The position numbers were made by a program, and so were the translations under genes. Under the pieces are notes generated by a model. The model made no database searches. It saw nothing but the letters and a program-made list of their open reading frames with translations, and was not told where the DNA came from. 13,469 nucleotides of DNA, taken from positions 1 through 13,469 of the forward strand of contig JAFTPY010000011.1 of assembly GCA_017463035.1 (NCBI GenBank). The letters are read 5' to 3'. Positions 13,444-13,469 of the stretch are shown here, one piece after another. This DNA is from Lachnospiraceae bacterium (GTDB lineage: Bacteria; Bacillota; Clostridia; Lachnospirales; Lachnospiraceae). Position 1 is the stretch's first letter; each line of letters starts with the position of its first letter.

Positions 13444-13469
13444 GGTAAGCGCAGACTGTGGTCAAAGAA

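Overview
The window looks like chromosome of a low-to-mid GC Firmicute, most likely a Lachnospiraceae-type gut Clostridium. The signs are strong AGGAGG-type ribosome binding sites, extended -10 (TGnTAnnAT) promoters, a T-box riboswitch, lipoproteins with Thr/Pro/Glu-rich linkers, and a cytoplasmic EAL protein with a LacI-like front end. I see no insertion sequence, phage gene, CRISPR array, tRNA or rRNA. The assignment rests on sequence character only.

Left part, + strand (1-4775): the 3' end of an unidentified acidic protein is followed by a de novo purine cluster, purM-purN-purD (steps 5, 3 and 2 of IMP synthesis), with its own extended -10 promoter, an upstream palindrome and structured intercistronic spacers. 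purH is not between purN and purD. A small lipoprotein gene follows purD across a spacer holding an 11-bp inverted repeat with one mismatch.

Centre (4776-8990): a second lipoprotein gene has a very clear promoter but its reading frame breaks near 5755-5774, with the C-terminal part continuing in another frame to 5995. A perfect 11-bp terminator separates it from a convergent 903-residue c-di-GMP phosphodiesterase (LacI-like region, linker domain, intact EAL domain). Its last ~300 residues are a beta-helix-like array of about eight 28-31-residue repeats. The same kind of repeat is usually seen in secreted surface proteins, but this protein has no signal peptide or membrane segment. This fusion is the most unusual protein in the window.

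Right part (9005-13469): a translationally coupled two-gene operon on the - strand encodes a TldD-like metalloprotease (HESFGH) and its non-catalytic TldE/PmbA-like partner. Divergent from it is a + strand operon led by a complete T-box riboswitch. Its specifier triplet reads best as GCA (alanine). The genes that follow are not an aminoacyl-tRNA synthetase but a 61-residue zinc-ribbon protein and an AIR-synthase/HypE-superfamily protein lacking the HypE C-terminal PRIC tail. An alanine-responsive switch on such genes is the second main point of interest; later genes of the operon lie beyond the window.
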